From: Stereum hirsutum FP-91666 SS1
Lineage: Eukaryota > Basidiomycota > Agaricomycetes > Russulales > Stereaceae
Direction of reading: 5' to 3'
Assembly: GCF_000264905.1 (NCBI RefSeq)
Contig: NW_006763148.1
Location: forward strand, 1,023,575 to 1,087,574
DNA: 64,000 nt
In this document: piece after piece, positions 62,214 through 64,000 of the stretch
Layout of the letters: every line of letters starts with the position of its first letter
How positions within the stretch are numbered: position 1 is the first letter of the stretch
Notes under the pieces: model-generated
Databases searched by the model: none
What the model was told of the DNA's origin: nothing
The model's input: only the letters and a program-made list of their open reading frames with translations
Position numbers and translations under genes: made by a program

Positions 62214-63622
62214 AGGTGAACACTGAACGTTACTAGCTGCAGAGCCGCGACGGAGAGTATACAGGCCAAGGGAATGCTGACCCTACGATGGTGTAGACAA
62301 GGTACTTACTCAGCGACTATGATCTGTCTGACTTGTGTATGAAGGCTACTTTCCGTAAGAGCAACTCAAAATGATCGACGCAAACCACAACGCCGGCTCG
62401 GCAAGTACCTCATAGAACTCAACGCGTCGAGATATTAGGTTCCGCTCAGTCTCCAACCACACTAGTACTCTCGTTTCACTGCTGTACGAGTCTTGTCTGT
62501 ATGATCCGGCTTTTCGGTGCAATATAGTGCTAACCATGTCGACAAGTTGAACACCTTCCACTGGTATGGTCCTGAGTATAACAGCTAGCACGTTCATCAT
62601 TTCTATGCAGGATCGGCACGAACTCTCCACGCTAGTCCGTTCGCATTTGCATGAAGAACATTCACACAACCTATTCGACAAACTTCAATATTCTGTTCTA
62701 GCCGTCACGCCACATCTGGTGTGCCACCCGTGGTCTACCCGTCAACGAAATAAAGACAAACAACGTAAAACAACGCAAAACACTCGAACGGTTGTCGAAC
62801 GGACTCGTGAAGAAGTCTGCTTGCTCTTGTCTTCTGTCAACACCAGTAACCTATCTATATGTACTCAGACGATAACTTGAACATCCTAGGTTTGTTTTGG
62901 CATAACCTATCTGAACGAAGAGTAGAGGTCACGCTTATCCGAGAGTTTGCTTGGCGCAACTTGGCAACACTCTACACTGTCTCTCGTCACCGTCACGGCT
63001 TCACATGTATTTTAACCCCTTGCGCACGGATAAGTTCTGCATACAGCATCACGGTGCTAAAATAGACAGCCAAAACAAAAAGAATGAATGGACTAGCGTC
63101 CTCGAGCACCAGAAGTGATGGCCTGGCGCGATTACATTGTCTAGAGCCCGAACCTTCGAGACAAGCATCTTACCCGTCGCACTTAATCTCGTTTCGACCC
63201 AAAGCTTTCATGCAGCATCCAATGTCACCTTGCGAACACTATGTTACGATCTACGGTATGTCGACTGTTTCTCATATGCGCAATGGCTCCTCAGGTTATA
63301 TGTGGTCTAAAGCGTTCTGATGCCTGTGGGCCGCTGAAGGTACATATTTATATTCAGCGTATCGTTGGATCTCCATTGTCTTGCTCGAAATTTGGTCTCT
63401 CTGCTAGCTCTACCACTAAAATCTAGATCGCGTCATCTTTTTCCAATGTCGCAGAGGCAGCCTCGCCATTTTCTTCGTCAGCAACTCATATATATATGCA
63501 CGGCTCAGTCAGCTCAATAACAGTCAGCATCGCATCAGGGGGCTCTTATAATGGCCCAACCTTGATTCCACGCCCCATACTGTCCTGAGTTGACACTCGC
63601 AGATACTCTTGATTTCTACTCC
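62214..63622. other. Intergenic region
   Basis: About 1.4 kb with short open frames in several phases and no recognisable product. A TATATATAT run near 63488 lies about 130 bp upstream of the next start and may be its TATA element. Confidence 0.45.
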
Positions 63623-64000
63623 ATGTCACCCATTCGTGTCGGTTTGATCGGTCTCTCTGGCTCGCCGCCCGACAAATATCAGGGGACTGGCTGGGCTGCT
63701 TCCGCACACCTACCTTACCTTCTCGACTCGGACGCATACACCCTCGCCGCCTTGTGCAATACCTCTGTAGAGTCAGCCAAGAACGCGGTCAAGTTACATG
63801 GCTTACCCGAATCTACGAAGACATATGGTAGCGTCGAGGGTATGTTCTCCGTTGCATCTCTTTGGACCGGCAAATTTTGTTCTGACGCCGTTCACACTGT
63901 CCCCCAGAACTCTCCGCCGATCCTAACATCGACCTCGTCGTATCATGCGTCCGCGTAGACAAACACTACCCGACCACCGTACCCGCCCTCCGTGCTGGAA
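63623..64000 (+). CDS. Gfo/Idh/MocA-family oxidoreductase, Gal80-like (5' end only)
   Basis: The gene runs off the right edge. The ATG at 63623 gives MSPIRVGLIGLSGSPPDKYQ, a Rossmann nucleotide-binding start with an insertion after the glycine-rich turn, as in Gal80-like proteins. HLPYLLDSDAYTLAALCNTS and AKNAVKLHGLPESTKTYGSV follow. One intron (63840-63907, donor GTATGT, acceptor CCCCCAG) joins VEE to LSADPNIDLVVSCVRVDKHY, the conserved strand of the family. About 103 residues are visible. Whether it is an enzyme or a transcriptional co-regulator cannot be told from this part. Confidence 0.8.

Overview
The window looks like nuclear DNA of an agaricomycete (mushroom-forming basidiomycete). 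The genes are split by many short GT-AG introns, mostly about 45-110 nt, with short spacers. Several products belong to families typical of that group: NACHT/WD40 STAND proteins, DUF6533-type seven-helix membrane proteins, a GRF zinc-finger protein, and a basidiomycete-type GH3 glucosidase. I assembled the gene models by hand from splice signals and reading frame. Start and stop positions are usually firm, and internal junctions less so.

Layout from left to right: a small membrane-anchored protein of unknown function (+); the MYST histone acetyltransferase ESA1 (-); a PHOSPHO1-like HAD phosphatase (-); a 2-kb gap holding a 192-bp foldback element; a GRF zinc-finger protein with a long disordered tail (+); NLR copy A, a C2-NACHT-WD40 protein (+); a single-pass membrane protein of unknown function (-); ERO1 (-); a vigilin/Scp160 multi-KH protein (+); a seven-helix membrane protein (-); the U2 snRNP factor U2SURP/SR140 (-) divergent from a FIT2 family ER lipid enzyme (+); NLR copy B (-); ATP sulfurylase MET3 (+); a GH3 family protein with altered catalytic motifs (+); an AYR1-like short-chain reductase (-); NAD-dependent formate dehydrogenase (+); GCN5 with a PCAF-like N-terminal zinc region (-); a DUF6533-type membrane protein (+); and the 5' end of a Gal80/MocA-like oxidoreductase (+), cut by the window edge.

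Most genes are ordinary housekeeping genes and do not form a metabolic cluster. The accessory part is the NLR pair. Two STAND receptors lie in opposite orientation about 22 kb apart, as an inverted duplication with conserved exons and introns. Both carry an N-terminal C2 domain and an in-frame 60-nt intron whose acceptor AG is the end of a TAG stop. Copy A has lost the arginine of the NACHT sensor motif that copy B keeps. The segment between them holds five complete genes and could in principle be inverted by recombination.

Other points of interest are the PCAF_N-like extension spliced onto GCN5, clustered GTGAC palindromes upstream of ESA1, a GC-AG intron in the GH3 gene, UPR-like elements upstream of ERO1, and very small first exons in several genes.
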